DNA of 64,000 nucleotides from Actinoplanes sp. NBC_00393 (lineage in GTDB: Bacteria; Actinomycetota; Actinomycetes; Mycobacteriales; Micromonosporaceae), in NCBI RefSeq assembly GCF_036053395.1, contig NZ_CP107942.1, positions 8,140,501-8,204,500 of the forward strand, written 5' to 3'. A program made the translations under genes and the position numbers. Position 1 is the first letter of the stretch. Each line of letters starts with the position of its first letter. This document shows positions 1-8,768 of the stretch, piece after piece. The notes beneath the pieces were generated by a model. It was given only the letters and a program-made list of their open reading frames with translations, did no database searches and had not been told where the DNA came from.

Positions 1-2091
1 GGGCTGACTCAGTGGGCGCCCGGGAAGCTCAGCCAGGAGGACGCCGGTGCCTACCGGGTGGTGGCCGACGAGACGGTCACCGTCAACGAGCGGCGCCTGC
101 CCACCGGCACGATCTCGGGCGTGGTGACCGGCTCGGACGGCACGCCTGCCGCCGGGGTGCTGGTGGACGCGCGTGAGCTGGAAACCAGCGGCCACGTGAA
201 CGCCTACACCGACGAGACCGGCCGGTACTCGATCACCGCGTGGACCGGTGACTATCACGTCGGTTTCGGGCCGGAGTCGGCTCGGCAGTGGGCGCCGCGA
301 GCGGCCGACGAGAAGGATGCCGACACCTACACGGTCGTGGCCGGCGGGAGCGTCGAACTCGACGAGCAGTTGCTGGCGACCGGCACGATCGGCGGACGGC
401 TCACCGGCGAGGACGGCAGCACAGCGTTGGCCTATGTCGACGTCTTCCTCTACCGCGGTGCCGAGTCGATCGCGTCCACCAGCACGAACGAAGACGGCGG
501 CTACTCGTTCCCGGTGCTCCCCGGTGACTACGTCGTGTCGTTCCGGGCCGAGTGGAACGGTCCGGAACAGTTCGTTCCCGGCGCCTCGGAACTGTCGAAG
601 GCACGCGTCCACACCGTGGCCGCCGGGCAGACCGTCGTCGCCGACGACTCGGTGGTCGGCCCGGCGACCGTGCAGGGTCGGCTGGTCGACTCCGCCGGGC
701 GCCCGCAGGCCGGCTTCCAGGTCTTCGTCAGTTCCACCGATGACGAGTACGGCTACGGCGACCTGACCGATTCCGACGGTCGCTGGCGGGTGACGGACGT
801 GCAGCCGAGCGACTACCGCGTGTCCTTCAACAACCCGTCGTGGAGCCGCACCCAGTACGCGTACGGCAAGTCCAAGGCCGAGGACGCCGAGGTCTTCTCG
901 ATCGCCGGCGGGGAGTCGGTCACCGTGAACGACACCTGGCTGCCCGGCGCGACGCTCACGGTCAAGGCCGTGGACGCAGTCACCGGCGCCGCCGTGGCCG
1001 ATTTCTGTGCCCAGATCGAGGGCGCCGGCGAATGCACGACGAACGGCACGGCAACCGTCACCGATCTGCCTGCCGGAAAGTACAGCCTCGAGATCACGCC
1101 GGACGCGGCGAGCTACTACCTGAACGAGGACACGCAGGTCACGCTCGCCGCGGGCCAGACGGCCACCGCCACGGTGCGGCTCGCCACCGGCGGCAAGGTC
1201 TCCTTCGCCGCCACTGACAAGGCAACCGGGGCTCCGGTGGAGGAGACCTGCTTCGTCCTGGAGACCATCGGCAGCGGCGGCCTGCCGGACGGCACCGGAG
1301 ACTGCACCAACGCCCAGGGCAAGCTGGTCGGTGGCACGCTGGCGCCGGGCACCTATGAGGCGTTCGCGTTCGCCCCGGGCACGTACGGGCACCAGTGGGT
1401 CGGCGCGACCGGCGGCACCGGGAACCAGAAGGCTGCGGCCCGGATCGTCGTCAAGGCCGGCAAGACGGTGACGGCTCCGGCCGCTCGGCTCGACCCGGCC
1501 GGCTCGATCACCGGCGTGGTGACCGGGGCGGACGGCGCCGCGATCGCCGACGCCGACGTCTCGTTCACCGCCTGGAGCCTGGGGGCCGGCTCCTCGCACA
1601 GCGTGAGCACGGACGAGAAGGGCAAATACACGATCGAGAAGCTTGGCCCGTACGCTTGGCCGCTCTCCGTGACCGCGAGTGGTCACCCGCGGCAGTGGTC
1701 CGGGAACGTCGGCAACCGTTTCAAGGCGGTGCACATCCCCGTCACCGCCGGCGGCACTGCCACGTACGACATCGCGCTGACCCGTACCTCGTCCCTGCAG
1801 GGCAAGGTCACGCTCGCCGCCGGCCTCCCGGCGGACGGCTGGCGGCTCACCGTGATCAACGCGGTGACCGGCGACGAGATGGCCGAGTTCGACAGCTACA
1901 ACGTCGGCCCGGACGGCGCCTACGAGATGCCGGTGATCGGCGGCCAGCAGGTGAAGATCCGCTGGACGGCGCGGTCCGAGGGGCAGACCATCGCCTCCGG
2001 CTGGTACGACCACGCGACCGACCAGAGCACGGCGACCACGGTGAACATCCCGGCTGCCAAGACGAAGCGTCTCAACCTGACGCTCGGCTGA
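1..2091 (+). CDS. Surface/secreted protein of tandem Cna-B/carboxypeptidase-regulatory-like repeats (5' truncated)
   Basis: The reading frame is open from base 1, so the gene starts upstream of the window; the first in-frame ATG is at 58, but codons 1-57 already read as repeat sequence (…LTQWAPGKLSQEDAG). What is visible is 696 codons of tandem beta-sandwich repeats of about 80-95 residues. Each repeat has a G-x-(I/V)-x-G-x-V opening, a T-D-(E)-x-G-x-Y centre and a G-x-Y-x-V/(S)F close, as in Cna-B or carboxypeptidase-regulatory-like domains. No LPxTG motif or C-terminal membrane segment is present, and the protein ends on a repeat strand. Such proteins are usually secreted and act as adhesins or structural stalks; the role here is not determinable. 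A hairpin terminator follows at 2102-2138. Confidence 0.8.
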   Translation, partial: GLTQWAPGKLSQEDAGAYRVVADETVTVNERRLPTGTISGVVTGSDGTPAAGVLVDARELETSGHVNAYTDETGRYSITAWTGDYHVGFGPESARQWAPRAADEKDADTYTVVAGGSVELDEQLLATGTIGGRLTGEDGSTALAYVDVFLYRGAESIASTSTNEDGGYSFPVLPGDYVVSFRAEWNGPEQFVPGASELSKARVHTVAAGQTVVADDSVVGPATVQGRLVDSAGRPQAGFQVFVSSTDDEYGYGDLTDSDGRWRVTDVQPSDYRVSFNNPSWSRTQYAYGKSKAEDAEVFSIAGGESVTVNDTWLPGATLTVKAVDAVTGAAVADFCAQIEGAGECTTNGTATVTDLPAGKYSLEITPDAASYYLNEDTQVTLAAGQTATATVRLATGGKVSFAATDKATGAPVEETCFVLETIGSGGLPDGTGDCTNAQGKLVGGTLAPGTYEAFAFAPGTYGHQWVGATGGTGNQKAAARIVVKAGKTVTAPAARLDPAGSITGVVTGADGAAIADADVSFTAWSLGAGSSHSVSTDEKGKYTIEKLGPYAWPLSVTASGHPRQWSGNVGNRFKAVHIPVTAGGTATYDIALTRTSSLQGKVTLAAGLPADGWRLTVINAVTGDEMAEFDSYNVGPDGAYEMPVIGGQQVKIRWTARSEGQTIASGWYDHATDQSTATTVNIPAAKTKRLNLTLG

Positions 2092-2101
2092 TCATCCGGC
2101 G

Positions 2102-2138
2102 AGGCCCGGCCGACCCGAAACCGGGTGGGCCGGGCCTT
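2102..2138. terminator. Rho-independent-like hairpin between convergent genes
   Basis: The arms AGGCCCGGCC and GGCCGGGCCTT pair, with an inner ACCC/GGGT extension around a short GAAAC-type loop. It lies between the stop of the repeat protein (2091) and the stop of the convergent WD40 gene (2145), so it can serve both strands. Confidence 0.75.
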
Positions 2139-2144
2139 CGAATG

Positions 2145-3347
2145 TCAGGCCGCGTCTCTCTCGGCCAGGTGCCACAGACGCGCCTCGTCGTCCGCGCCGG
2201 CGGTGATCAGGTGCTCCCCGTCCGGGCTGAATCGCAGCGCCCACACCTGCCCGTCATGCCCGGTCAGCGGCGTCCCGTCCAGGCGTCCGGTGGCCGCGTC
2301 CCACAGCCGCACGGTCCCGTCGTCGCTGCCGGTGGCCAGCAGTTTCCCGTCCGGGCTGAACCGCATGGCCCGCACCGGCCCGGTGTGCCCGGTGAGGGGG
2401 CCGGCAGCCGGTTGACGGGTCGCCACATCCCACAGTTGAACGGTGTTGTCGCCGCCGGACGAGGTCGCCAGCAGCTTTCCGTCGAGGCTGAACGTGAGGG
2501 CGTACACCGGCCCGGCACTGCTGGTGAGCGGCTGGCCGACGGATGCACCGGTGACCGGGTTCCACAGTCGGACAGCGTTGCCGCCGCCGGAGGTGGCCAG
2601 CAGAGTCCCCGCGGGGTTGAAGCTCAGCGCGTGCACCGGGCCGGGGCTCAAGGTGAGCGGCTCACCGACGGGCCGGCCGGTGCCGGTCTGCCACAGCCGC
2701 ACAGAGTTGTCGTCGGCGCCGGCACTCGCGAGAAGCTCACCGTCCGGGCTGAACACGACCGAACGCGCCTTGCCGGAATGCCCCGTCAGAGTGCGCACCG
2801 CATTCCCGGTGGCGGCATCCCACAGCCGAACCGTGCCGTCGTCCCCGGCCGTTGCCACCAGCTCCCCGTCCGGGCTGAAGCCGACCGAACGCACCGGCCC
2901 GGTGTGCCCGGCCAGCGCCGGCCCGGAGCGCCGTCCGGTGGCGGAATCCCACAGCGCTACTTCCCGCTCGCCGGCGACAGCCAGCAGCTTGCCGTCCGGA
3001 CTGAACCCGACGGAATAGATGGCCCCGGTGTCAGCGGCGAAGGCCGGCCCGGTCCGGCGGCCGGTAGCCATGTCCCACAGCTTCACCTTCCCGTGGCCGA
3101 CGGTGGCGAACACTTCCCCGTCCGGACGCACAGCGATGATCCCGGCCATGCCAGGCATGACACTGCGGGACCCGGCGCCGACGCCCACGCGGGCGGCGTC
3201 CGCATGCGGGGCGAGCGCGGGTCCCGGGTCGGCGTACGCGGCGGTGGCATATGTGGCGGAGGCGAGCAGCCCGATCACGGCCACAGCGACACCCCGGCCG
3301 ACGCGTCGCCGGAGGCCGCCGTTCTCAAGATCTCTCTCGATGGTCAC
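2145..3347 (-). CDS. Membrane-anchored WD40 beta-propeller protein
   Basis: The protein has 400 residues from the GTG at 3347. The ORF is open further upstream to 3521, but that part overlaps a tRNA-type terminator, so the GTG start (VTIERDLENG…) is preferred. One N-terminal membrane segment (GVAVAVIGLLASATYATAAY) is followed by eight WD40 repeats. The repeats have the form G-H-(T/S/D)-G-x-V-x-(S/A)-x-x-F-S-P-D-G-x-x-L-A-(T)-x-(G)…V-x-L-W-(D), which would close one eight-bladed propeller. Actinobacterial WD40 proteins of this kind usually sit outside the membrane or are linked to Ser/Thr kinases; no kinase domain is present here. The protein is probably a binding scaffold. The gene lies on the chromosomal side of the tRNA-derived att site. 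Confidence 0.8.
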   Translation of the reverse strand: MTIERDLENGGLRRRVGRGVAVAVIGLLASATYATAAYADPGPALAPHADAARVGVGAGSRSVMPGMAGIIAVRPDGEVFATVGHGKVKLWDMATGRRTGPAFAADTGAIYSVGFSPDGKLLAVAGEREVALWDSATGRRSGPALAGHTGPVRSVGFSPDGELVATAGDDGTVRLWDAATGNAVRTLTGHSGKARSVVFSPDGELLASAGADDNSVRLWQTGTGRPVGEPLTLSPGPVHALSFNPAGTLLATSGGGNAVRLWNPVTGASVGQPLTSSAGPVYALTFSLDGKLLATSSGGDNTVQLWDVATRQPAAGPLTGHTGPVRAMRFSPDGKLLATGSDDGTVRLWDAATGRLDGTPLTGHDGQVWALRFSPDGEHLITAGADDEARLWHLAERDAA

Positions 3348-3480
3348 CCCCGCACCGTAACGATCATGTTTAGGGGTGCTCAGCCGCTTTCGCCCCGGTT
3401 CATCCGCCCGGGTTCCGCGGTGCCTCCGCAACACCCGGCAGCCCGCCCGGCCAGAATCGAGAGCCGCCACGGAAAGCAAC

Positions 3481-3517
3481 AAGGCCGCCAGCCGCGTTTC
3501 CGCGCCTGACGGCCTAA
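3481..3517 (-). terminator. Terminator of the (displaced) tRNA-Arg gene
   Basis: Read on the minus strand, a stem of about 15 bp (AGGCCGTCAGGCGCG against CGCGGCTGGCGGCCT, two mismatches) closes a GAAA tetraloop and runs into a T-containing tail. It follows the tRNA-Arg 3' end (3527) by about 10 bases. Neither later copy of the tRNA end has such a hairpin behind it, which marks the 3527 copy as the original chromosomal 3' end. Confidence 0.7.
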
Positions 3518-3526
3518 TCATGTTTG

Positions 3527-3576
3527 TGCGCCCGAAGGGACTCGAACCCCTAACCTTCTGATCCGTAGTCAGATGA
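3527..3576 (-). other. attachment site 1: 3' half of tRNA-Arg(ACG)
   Basis: The minus strand reads TCATCTGACTACGGATCAG, then AAGGTTAGGGGTTCGAGTC, then CCTTCGGGCGCA. These are the anticodon arm (loop CTACGGA, anticodon ACG), variable region, T arm and acceptor 3' strand of a tRNA-Arg. The D arm and 5' acceptor strand are missing: sequence to the right does not fold as a tRNA. It is therefore a tRNA 3'-end remnant, typical of an att site left by tyrosine-recombinase integration. Confidence 0.8.
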
Positions 3577-3822
3577 CTAGTGGTCGCGAGTGCACTCTGT
3601 CACCCCTCGGACTCAAGACCGTACCGAAGGCAATCTGCCAGGTCAGAGCGCCTTTGCGTTTCCGCTGGTCGAGGCCGAGTGCATGATTCGAGCTTCTCGA
3701 CGATCGATAGCCTCCGCTCGAACGTGCTGATTTGGTCACGCCCGTTCCGGAACAGTCGCCGGCGTCCGATCACCATCGGATCACCACGCAACACCGTTAC
3801 CCTTCCGCCGGGCGTTCCGGTC
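3577..3822. repeat. Noncoding island left end, copy 1
   Basis: This sequence is about 80% similar by eye to 43067-43290. Shared blocks include GTGGTCGCGAGT-CACTCTG, CTCAGGGCG-like tracts, TTTCCGC…GGCCGAGGCCGAGT, CGTGCTGATTT and CCGATCACCA…GGATCACCACGCAACACC. Neither copy encodes a plausible protein. Conservation next to the att core suggests integrase arm-binding sites or simply shared ancestry of the two elements. Confidence 0.65.
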
Positions 3823-3834
3823 ATTGAGAGCACA

Positions 3835-4287
3835 TCATCGGGTGTATTCGATGTCGGTGAGCAGGTCGGGTGCACGGCGTCTGTCGCTCGCGGCCGCCGC
3901 GGCGGCCAGGGCCGCGTCGGCCGATGCCGGGGTGGCGTTTGGTGGCACGACGAAAAGGTCGAAGCGGTCGTTCCCGAAATCGGTCATGACGGTGACCAGA
4001 CCGGCCGGCTGAGAGAGGTACCAACCGATCCGCACCGACTCGCCGCCCACGGCGACTCGTGGCGAGTGGGGCAGGTCCCACTCGGCGGAGCTCATCAGCA
4101 CATGCGTGATCCTGCCGCGCAGGCCCGTCAAGGCGTCCACCAGCCGGGGAAGTTCGGCCGTCACGTCCGTTGACCGGGGCCACCAGGCGCCGTCGAGGAC
4201 GGTCACCCGGGAAGGATGCGGGTCCATCAGCAGACGTACGGCGTCATTCCGCGTTTGCGGTGGGGTGGACAGGGTGGTCGGTGCCAT
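3835..4287 (-). CDS. DUF5994 family protein, copy 1
   Basis: The protein has 150 residues from the ATG at 4287, which has AGAGG eight bases upstream; an in-frame ATG at 4380 is less likely. It contains the family's LDGAWWPRS-type motif near the N-terminus, then a region with LVDALTGLRGRITHVLMSSAEWD and VRIGWYLSQPAGLVTVMTD. The C-terminus is Ala-rich. It is a small soluble protein of a family largely confined to actinobacteria, with no established function. A second member lies at 22262-22675 in the same island. DUF5994 genes often sit among GAF/ANTAR/STAS stress regulators, as here. Confidence 0.7.
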   Translation of the reverse strand: MAPTTLSTPPQTRNDAVRLLMDPHPSRVTVLDGAWWPRSTDVTAELPRLVDALTGLRGRITHVLMSSAEWDLPHSPRVAVGGESVRIGWYLSQPAGLVTVMTDFGNDRFDLFVVPPNATPASADAALAAAAAASDRRRAPDLLTDIEYTR

Positions 4288-4593
4288 GGCGGCTACCTCT
4301 CGATGGACGACCTCCGCACCGCCGAGGGCGGGCGCTGATTTGCGCTCGTCGGAGATCGTGGAGAGGTCGTTGACCACCACTGTACGCCGGGTACCGGCAA
4401 AGACGCGTACAGTAGGCGCGGCGGTCGTCTTCGCCCGCCGGAAGCCGGCCGGCCCAGCCGCACAAGATCTCTTCGGTGATCACCGAGAGTCTTCGAGGTC
4501 GTGCGCCGTCGGCGCCGCGCTCGATACCGCCGTTCCCACGGGTGAGCGCCACCTTGAAGCCTCATCCCCACGAATCGAACGACAAGGACCTGC

Positions 4594-4764
4594 ATGACAC
4601 CGACCTACCACCGGGCCACGTTGTTCGTAGCGCCGGCCTCCAGCCAGGACGCTCAGCGGAACAGCCGGGCTCTTCCGGCGGCCGACCACCGAGCTGAGGC
4701 GATGCACAAGCTCCGCCACCCGTTCGCAGTCCGTGCCGAACCGGCCACCGGTTCCGTCCACTGA
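4594..4764 (+). CDS. Possible small protein (56 aa)
   Basis: The frame starts MTPTYHRATLFVAPASSQDA and is rich in Ala, Arg and His. AAGGAC precedes the ATG at a suitable distance. It fills part of the 480-bp gap between the DUF5994 and SpoIIE genes and stops just before the convergent SpoIIE stop. No domain is recognisable and chance cannot be excluded. Confidence 0.3.
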   Translation: MTPTYHRATLFVAPASSQDAQRNSRALPAADHRAEAMHKLRHPFAVRAEPATGSVH

Positions 4765-4768
4765 CGGT

Positions 4769-6004
4769 TCAGTCGCCGGACACACTGAATGCCATGACGG
4801 CTACATCGTCATCGACATCCGCCATGTCGGCGAGCAGGCCGGTGAGGGCCCGAACGGCGGCGGCGGCCTCGGTAGGGCCCTGGCGCTGGACGAAATCGCG
4901 CAGCGCGTCGTCGCCGAAGCGCTCCCCGTGCGGAGCGGTGCGCGCCTCGGTGAGCCCATCGCTGTAGAGGATCAACGTGTCACCGGGTTCCAGCCGGATC
5001 GTGCGGGTCGCCACCCGCGGTTCGGACAGGATGCCGATCAGGGCACCGCCGTCGGTGCTCTGATAGTCGGTGGCACCGTTCGCCCGAACCAGCAGGGCGG
5101 GCGGATGCCCACCGGCGGCGATCGAGGCGGTGTATCCCGGGCCGTCTCGTTCGAGCACGCCGAAGATGACGGTGCAATGCCGGTGTTCCTGGCTCCGATA
5201 GTCCTGGTAGAGCACGGCGTTGAGGTTCGCCAGTACCGCGGCGGGCTCCGGGTCGTAGACAGCCGCGGCTCGCAGCGTGTAGCGGGCGGCGGCGGTCACC
5301 GCCGCGGCGCCGATCCCCTTGCCGCGTACGTCGCCGAGGAAGAAACCCCACCGGTCACCGCCCAGCGGGAACAGATCGTAGAAGTCGCCACCCACCTCAT
5401 CGGGCGAAGCCATGTGATAGAGGGCGGAGGTCGCCATGCCCGGCGGCACCGCCAGCGTGGCCGGCAACAGGCTGCGCTGCAATCCGGCCACGAGCAGGCG
5501 CAGCCGTTCGCGATCGTGATCGGCGCTCTGTCGCGCCCGGAGTAGTTCCTGCTCGTAAGCGCGCCGCTCGCGGGCGTCGAAGACGGTGATCCGGATCAGC
5601 ACGGGCTCGCCGGTACCGCCGGTCTTGACGGCGGAGGTCACCAGGACCGGCAGTCTCGTCCCGTCGGCGGTGAGCACCTCCAGCGCGATGCCGCTGGCCT
5701 TTCCCTGCATCCGCAGCAGCGGCGCGACGTGCGTCTCGTAATAGAGGCGACTGCCGGATGCCAGGAGATCGGCGAAACGCCGCCTGCCGACCAGGTCGTC
5801 GCGAGAGTGACCGAGCCAGGCCAGCAGAGTGGCGTTGATCTTGGCGATCGTCCCGTCCAGCAGGGTGGAGAGAAAGCCGCACGGCGCGTTGTCGTAAAGG
5901 TCATCGATGTCGTCCTCCAGCAGCGCCGGAAAGATGGCCTCCTGCGTCGGGCGGTGCAGTATCGCCGGCAGGTCGTCGGAGGGCCGACGAGCCGGCTCGC
6001 TCAT
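4769..6004 (-). CDS. PAS-SpoIIE (PP2C-type) serine phosphatase
   Basis: The protein has 411 residues from the ATG at 6004 (MSEPARRPSD…). Residues of about 30-155 form a PAS domain (DLYDNAPCGFLSTLLDGTI…, ending with a PAC-like DARERRAYEQEL). A short helical linker follows (RARQSADHDRERLRLL). The rest is a SpoIIE/PPM phosphatase with metal-binding motifs VGGDFYD and GDVRGKG, then LILYSDGLTEAR and a final DDVAVM. Proteins of this type dephosphorylate anti-sigma antagonists (STAS proteins) in partner-switching stress cascades. STAS and HATPase partners are encoded at 14.2-17.1 kb in the same island. The PAS ligand is unknown. Confidence 0.9.
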   Translation of the reverse strand: MSEPARRPSDDLPAILHRPTQEAIFPALLEDDIDDLYDNAPCGFLSTLLDGTIAKINATLLAWLGHSRDDLVGRRRFADLLASGSRLYYETHVAPLLRMQGKASGIALEVLTADGTRLPVLVTSAVKTGGTGEPVLIRITVFDARERRAYEQELLRARQSADHDRERLRLLVAGLQRSLLPATLAVPPGMATSALYHMASPDEVGGDFYDLFPLGGDRWGFFLGDVRGKGIGAAAVTAAARYTLRAAAVYDPEPAAVLANLNAVLYQDYRSQEHRHCTVIFGVLERDGPGYTASIAAGGHPPALLVRANGATDYQSTDGGALIGILSEPRVATRTIRLEPGDTLILYSDGLTEARTAPHGERFGDDALRDFVQRQGPTEAAAAVRALTGLLADMADVDDDVAVMAFSVSGD

Positions 6005-6179
6005 GGCCTTACGATGCGAGCAGTGCCAGGGGGGTATCGCTTCACCACGTGATCCTCGCACTGACCGGGCCTGCGAGCGAACTGCGTTCAGCTGACGGCG
6101 TCTCGGATCACCGGCGGGTCGGCCGACTGATTCTGGCGGTCCAGTGGACAGTGCGATCACTGCCCGCGACCCGACCGTC

Positions 6180-6491
6180 ATGGTGCACAGTGAATCCATG
6201 TCCGAGGACCACCTCACCACCGAGATGACGGCATCGTTGGAGCGGCTCCGCCGGGTCAGCAATGATCGCCAAGCCGACCGGCATGACCGACAGCCCACCG
6301 CGAGCGCATCCGACGCCGCGAACCGGCGGGAGGAGGCCGCGGACCGGCGTCACGACGCCCTCGACCAGCGGGCCGAAGCCGCCGACCGCCGTGACGAGAC
6401 ACAAGCACAGCGGGAAGCCGTGCTCGACGACCGGCAGGCAGCACTCGATCACCGAGCTCACCTGCTGGACAGACGAGAGGGCGAAAATTGA
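6180..6491 (+). CDS. Small coiled-coil protein of eight near-perfect heptads
   Basis: The protein has about 103 residues (start 6180, or 6198). After a short acidic N-terminus it consists of consecutive seven-residue units of the form (A/L)-(A/L)-D-x-R-x-x, for example AADRRHD, ALDQRAE, AADRRDE, VLDDRQA and ALDHRAH. Ala/Leu fill the a/b positions, with fixed Asp and Arg at positions 3 and 5, as expected for a continuous charged helix. No membrane segment is present. It lies upstream of, and on the opposite strand to, the SpoIIE gene. Function is unknown; homologues are known from actinobacteria only as hypothetical proteins. RBS support is weak. Confidence 0.55.
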   Translation: MVHSESMSEDHLTTEMTASLERLRRVSNDRQADRHDRQPTASASDAANRREEAADRRHDALDQRAEAADRRDETQAQREAVLDDRQAALDHRAHLLDRREGEN

Positions 6492-6603
6492 CAGACGAAG
6501 AGCGCCCCGCGTACGGCAGGTGGCGGAGTCCGTTCACGTCGGAGACGATCCGGGGCCCGCACATCCCGATGTGCGGGCCCCGCGAGTCATGTCGGTCCGC
6601 CGG

Positions 6604-7794
6604 TCAAGCCGACTCGAGCCGAACCAGTTCGGCACGGGCGAATCGCACACGGTCGGTCTCGGCGCCCGCCGAAGCCGCGATCTGATCGGCGAGATCGTGC
6701 GCCGCTTCGAGCCGGTGTCGCCGTACCCGGCTTTCGGCTCGGCTGTTCGCCGCCTTGCGGTACGCCCGTCGCTGCTTCCACCCGCCGGACAGGGCGTCGA
6801 GTTCTTCGGTGGTGATCACACCTTGTTCGGCCTCGGGCGCCATCACGGCACGCATCGCCGCGCGTTCCGGGCGGACGGTGTAATGGAACAACCCGATCAC
6901 CACGGCCAGGCTGATGAGAATCTCCCCGATCAACAGCGGCAGCAGCAGCGCGCCGTTGCCGCCGCTGATACCCGCGTTGGCGTCCCACACCCCGTGCAGC
7001 AGCATCGCCACCACGATCAGCATGGTGCCGAATCCGGCGCGTCGGCGCTGCGCCACCGTGCCGAGAAGGTAGACGATGCCGGCGCCGACCAGCGCCGAGT
7101 AGAGGATGTGCGAGGAGAAGCCGGTCAACAGCCGCATTCCCACGGTGCTCAGGCTCGTGCCCAGTTGGTCGCTGCCGAACTGCTCGTTCGCCGAGTTGTA
7201 ACCGTAGGAGATGTCCTCGAGGATCTCGAAGCCCAAGCCGACGAACGCGCCCAGGATGAACCCGTCATAGGCGGTCCGGACCACGCGGGGCGCCAGGAAC
7301 ACCAGCAGCAACACGCCGGCGCCCTTGCCCAGCTCCTCGAAGAGCGGCGCGGTCAGACCCGCGCCCCAGGCCACCTGGAAAGCCTGACCGAACAACTTCT
7401 GGTAGATGCTGAGCAGCGCACTGTTGCCCGACAACGCGATGCCCCAGGCCGCGGCCACTCCACCCCACACGAACGCCGCGATCACCAGCCGCAGCGGCTG
7501 ACGGGAGTAACGGTCGATGCGGACCGTGAACCACCAGAACAGCATGCCGTAGACCGCGAAAATGATCGCGCTCGCCGTCAGAGCGGGCGCGTAGAGCCGA
7601 ATCGCCGCATTGATCTGGCCGTACAACACCCATAGGCCATAGGCGACCCCGAACACATAGACCCAGAAACACGCGTTACGCGGCTGCCACAGGTAGACCA
7701 GGTTGCCCGAGCCGGTCCGCTCGATCGCAGCCTCCCGAGCCGTGATCGCAGGGTCCGGCTCGTCGACCGGAACAGGTTGCGAAACAGCGGTCAC
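6604..7794 (-). CDS. PrsW-family intramembrane metalloprotease
   Basis: The protein has 396 residues with about eight hydrophobic segments between residues 40 and 325 and a charged, Arg-rich cytoplasmic tail. Family motifs are present in order: APLFEELGKG (Glu153-Glu154), FVGLGFEILEDISYG, SSHILYSALVG and LLHGVWDA, which supply the Glu and His residues of the proposed zinc site. PrsW enzymes cleave membrane proteins such as anti-sigma factors; the substrate here is unknown. The start overlaps the stop of the upstream gene by four bases (ATGA), so the two are translationally coupled. Confidence 0.9.
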   Translation of the reverse strand: MTAVSQPVPVDEPDPAITAREAAIERTGSGNLVYLWQPRNACFWVYVFGVAYGLWVLYGQINAAIRLYAPALTASAIIFAVYGMLFWWFTVRIDRYSRQPLRLVIAAFVWGGVAAAWGIALSGNSALLSIYQKLFGQAFQVAWGAGLTAPLFEELGKGAGVLLLVFLAPRVVRTAYDGFILGAFVGLGFEILEDISYGYNSANEQFGSDQLGTSLSTVGMRLLTGFSSHILYSALVGAGIVYLLGTVAQRRRAGFGTMLIVVAMLLHGVWDANAGISGGNGALLLPLLIGEILISLAVVIGLFHYTVRPERAAMRAVMAPEAEQGVITTEELDALSGGWKQRRAYRKAANSRAESRVRRHRLEAAHDLADQIAASAGAETDRVRFARAELVRLESA

Positions 7795-8489
7795 GAGCCA
7801 CTCCCCTCGACCGGGCGTACCGACTGAAGCATGGCCGCGACCTGCGCGGACACAGCGCCGGGAGCGGCCTGCGGGCCGATCGCCTGGATCTCTACCCCGG
7901 TCTCACCGAAAACGAAGGCCGCCACCAGCCCGACCGCGTTGGTCCCGTCGAGATGCGCGGCGGCACCGTGCTGACCGGCTCCGTTGGTGATGGTCACCGG
8001 GTCGCTGGTGACGTGAAAGCCCGCGTCGCCCGGGATACGCAGCCCGTCGTCGGTCTTCCTGATCTGCTCCAGCAGCTGCACCGGTGTTCCCCGGAAGGTG
8101 TCCGTGGTCACCTGGAACACTATGCCGCTGTAGGTGACCGCCGCAGCGCGCGGATACCCGGCCACATCCGGTTGTCCCTGCCGCAGGCCGCTCACCAGAT
8201 TCGCTCCGGTGACCGGCACGAACTGCACATCCGGACCGATCTGAACGACATCTCCGGCACGGATGGGGTCATCGACCGTCATCTGGTCATTGATCGCCGG
8301 CAGGATCCAGCCCGCAACAGCGAACAACATCGCGACCAACGCCGCCGGCAGCAGCGTCCGTCTGTCCAGGCCCAGCAGACGCCGCTCCACCGGCACCCAG
8401 TTGACCTGCCAGCGTTCCTCGCCGGCCGGGCTTGCCGCATACAGCCCCGACACCTCGTCCCCCTCACCCTCGCCACCGAAAGTGATCAC
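7791..8489 (-). CDS. Single-pass membrane protein, unknown function, coupled to PrsW
   Basis: The protein has 232 residues. A cytoplasmic N-terminus of about 45 residues is followed by one membrane segment (LLPAALVAMLFAVAGWILPAI) and an extracytoplasmic domain of about 165 residues with no recognised family. The topology is that of a protein cut by an intramembrane protease, and the gene overlaps prsW by four bases. It may be a PrsW partner or substrate; that is inference from context only. The 279 bases upstream (8490-8768) hold no recognisable gene. Confidence 0.7.
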   Translation of the reverse strand: MITFGGEGEGDEVSGLYAASPAGEERWQVNWVPVERRLLGLDRRTLLPAALVAMLFAVAGWILPAINDQMTVDDPIRAGDVVQIGPDVQFVPVTGANLVSGLRQGQPDVAGYPRAAAVTYSGIVFQVTTDTFRGTPVQLLEQIRKTDDGLRIPGDAGFHVTSDPVTITNGAGQHGAAAHLDGTNAVGLVAAFVFGETGVEIQAIGPQAAPGAVSAQVAAMLQSVRPVEGSGS

Positions 8490-8768
8490 GACGCTAACAG
8501 TCCGAGATGATCCACGCGGCCTGCTGGTTTTCCACTGAGTTAACTGTCACGCCATACGCGATGAAGCCCGACATCCGCGAACCTCGCAGCCCCGCAGTCC
8601 TGCGTAGCCGACCACAGGGCGACCTGCCGGACAACAATACCGGTCGAACTGGACACCCAGGCAACGAGCTACCAGCTCACGGTGCACCCGTCCGATGCCT
8701 CACCGCCCGGACACCGCTGATCGATTCACGCTCCAGGTGGCACATCCTGGTCCGACGATCCACGGTGA

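Noticed and set aside
1..2091. CRISPR or DNA-level satellite repeats in the repeat protein
   Set aside because: The repeats are protein domains of about 85 residues with diverged DNA; no short identical repeats with spacers are present here or elsewhere in the window.
2125..3509. Long plus-strand ORFs opposite the WD40 gene
   Set aside because: The repeated Pro/Arg/Gly-rich translation is a mirror of the WD40 repeats on the other strand.
3527..3576. Complete tRNA-Arg gene at any of the three cores
   Set aside because: None of 3527, 43025 or 52676 has a D arm or 5' acceptor strand to its right on the minus strand; only the 3' half is present.
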